From assembly GCF_026625605.1 (NCBI RefSeq), contig NZ_CP113054.1, forward strand, positions 310,001 to 374,000: 64,000 bases of DNA, in the 5' to 3' direction. The stretch comes from Luteolibacter sp. SL250. Its GTDB lineage: Bacteria; Verrucomicrobiota; Verrucomicrobiia; Verrucomicrobiales; Akkermansiaceae. Positions 63,287 through 64,000 of this stretch are shown one piece after another. The notes under the pieces are model-generated. The model had not been told where the DNA came from. It made no database searches and saw only the letters and a program-made list of their open reading frames with translations. Each line of letters begins with the position of its first letter. Positions within the stretch are counted from its first letter, which is position 1. The position numbers and the translations under genes were made by a program.

Positions 63287-64000
63287 TCACCCGGCGAACG
63301 CATTCGCGGGGACGCCTTTCACCCCGAGGCCGCGCACGACGAACAACCGCCCGCCGTGTTCCTCCTGGATTTTCCCATGGATGCCGGTGGTGATATAGAG
63401 CTCGTCCAGATCCGCGCCGCCAAAGGCACAGGAAGTCGTTTCCAGCGCGGGCACTTCCACCCGGCGCAGTTCCTGTCCGGACCGCGCGTCGAAGCACGCG
63501 ACACAGCCGCCGTGGCAGAACGCGACCCACAGGTTCCCCTCCGCATCGATGGTCATGCCGTCCGGCGACGCCTCGATGTGGGAGGTGTCCGCCACGGTCC
63601 GCATGTTCCGCAGGTGTCCGTCCGCCTCATAGTCGAAGGCGAGGATCTCCTTCCGCGGGGTGTCGATGTAGAAAACCGTCTTTCCATCCCCGGACCAGAC
63701 GATCCCGTTGGAGTTCGTCACCGGACCAAAGGCTTCGTGCAGCGTGAGGTCCGGGTCCAGGCGGTAGAGCCGCGCGTCGCCGGTCTTTTTCACCAGGCTG
63801 ATGGTCCCGGCGAAGAAGCGTCCGTCCGGGGAGCACTTGCCGTCGTTGAAGCGGTTGTCGGGCTTCTTGTCCGGTTCCGGATCCGCGATGGGGGTGATCT
63901 TCCCGCTTTCCGGATCGAGGAAGGAAATGCCGTTGTCCCCGGCGATGACCAGTCCGCCGCTCTCGCGCGGCACCACCGTGCCGACCCGCTGGCCCACGTC
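63287..64000 (-). CDS. SMP-30/gluconolactonase-family protein (N-terminus off the right edge)
   Basis: The last 237 residues of a six-bladed beta-propeller of the SMP-30/gluconolactonase/LRE family, which hydrolyses sugar lactones using a bound metal. The metal-site pattern is visible: NRFNDGKCSPDGRFFAGT near the start of this part, TNSNGIVWSGDGKTVFYIDT, and PDGMTIDAEGNLWVAFCHGG, which supply the Asn and Asp ligands. TSCAFGGADLDELYITTG and GRLFVVRGLGVKGVPANAFAG close the propeller. The first blade with the Glu ligand lies outside the window. Confidence 0.9.
   Translation of the reverse strand, partial: DVGQRVGTVVPRESGGLVIAGDNGISFLDPESGKITPIADPEPDKKPDNRFNDGKCSPDGRFFAGTISLVKKTGDARLYRLDPDLTLHEAFGPVTNSNGIVWSGDGKTVFYIDTPRKEILAFDYEADGHLRNMRTVADTSHIEASPDGMTIDAEGNLWVAFCHGGCVACFDARSGQELRRVEVPALETTSCAFGGADLDELYITTGIHGKIQEEHGGRLFVVRGLGVKGVPANAFAG

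Overview
The window looks like a chromosomal segment of a high-GC member of the Verrucomicrobiota, probably a Luteolibacter-like Verrucomicrobiaceae. This placement is inferred from gene families, not from a phylogenetic marker. The pointers are a tandem-duplicated UvrA of the kind known from the PVC group, three PEP-CTERM surface proteins, a DUF1587/1592/1588/1585 planctomycete-type cytochrome, a Tat-exported Gfo/Idh/MocA dehydrogenase, several secreted FAD and GMC oxidoreductases, and secreted carbohydrate-active enzymes. Genes are tightly packed on both strands. I saw no rRNA, complete tRNA, insertion sequence, prophage or CRISPR array.

Layout. 1-10.9 kb: the giant uvrA (its C-terminus is cut by the left edge), a membrane-anchored Ser/Thr kinase, a group II truncated haemoglobin, two divergent CPBP-family membrane proteases, and thiL. 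10.9-14.7 kb: a RelE/ParE-Phd toxin-antitoxin pair with a readable promoter, a Xer-type recombinase, an SGNH lipoprotein, an L,D-transpeptidase and a DUF4198-like exported protein. 14.7-23.6 kb: PEP-CTERM proteins, tyrS, the large cytochrome, a secreted FAD oxidoreductase with a C-terminal golvesin-like domain, and a halogenase-like flavoprotein. 23.7-30.8 kb: a five-gene, translationally coupled Yej/Opp-type oligopeptide importer. 30.9-39.1 kb: glcD, an alpha-glucan phosphorylase-like protein without the expected PLP lysine, an acyltransferase, a clan GH-A-like hydrolase, a serpin-like protein, glutathione peroxidase and a third PEP-CTERM protein. 39.2-46.5 kb: a Tat Gfo/Idh/MocA dehydrogenase with a second FAD oxidoreductase, a two-gene GMC dehydrogenase, and a large secreted SGNH protein. 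46.5-59.1 kb: DUF4256, polA, unknown genes, a metallophosphoesterase, argF, rph, a beta-helix lyase-like protein, trmL and a GreA/Rnk-like protein. 59.3-64 kb: a patatin phospholipase overlapping a SLOG-plus-transmembrane gene, a repeat protein, and a truncated SMP-30/gluconolactonase-like gene.

The most interesting unit is the patatin/SLOG-TM pair at 59.36-61.90 kb. It has the architecture expected of a compact nucleotide-signalled, membrane-attacking defence module, yet no cGAS/CD-NTase synthase is adjacent. Other notable points are the fused UvrA with an atypical last Walker B, a MORN-like insertion inside a YejE permease, a start codon held in the loop of a perfect hairpin on the serpin-like gene, and many palindromic repeats in the intergenic gaps.

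All functions were read from motifs and recalled family features; no database search was run.
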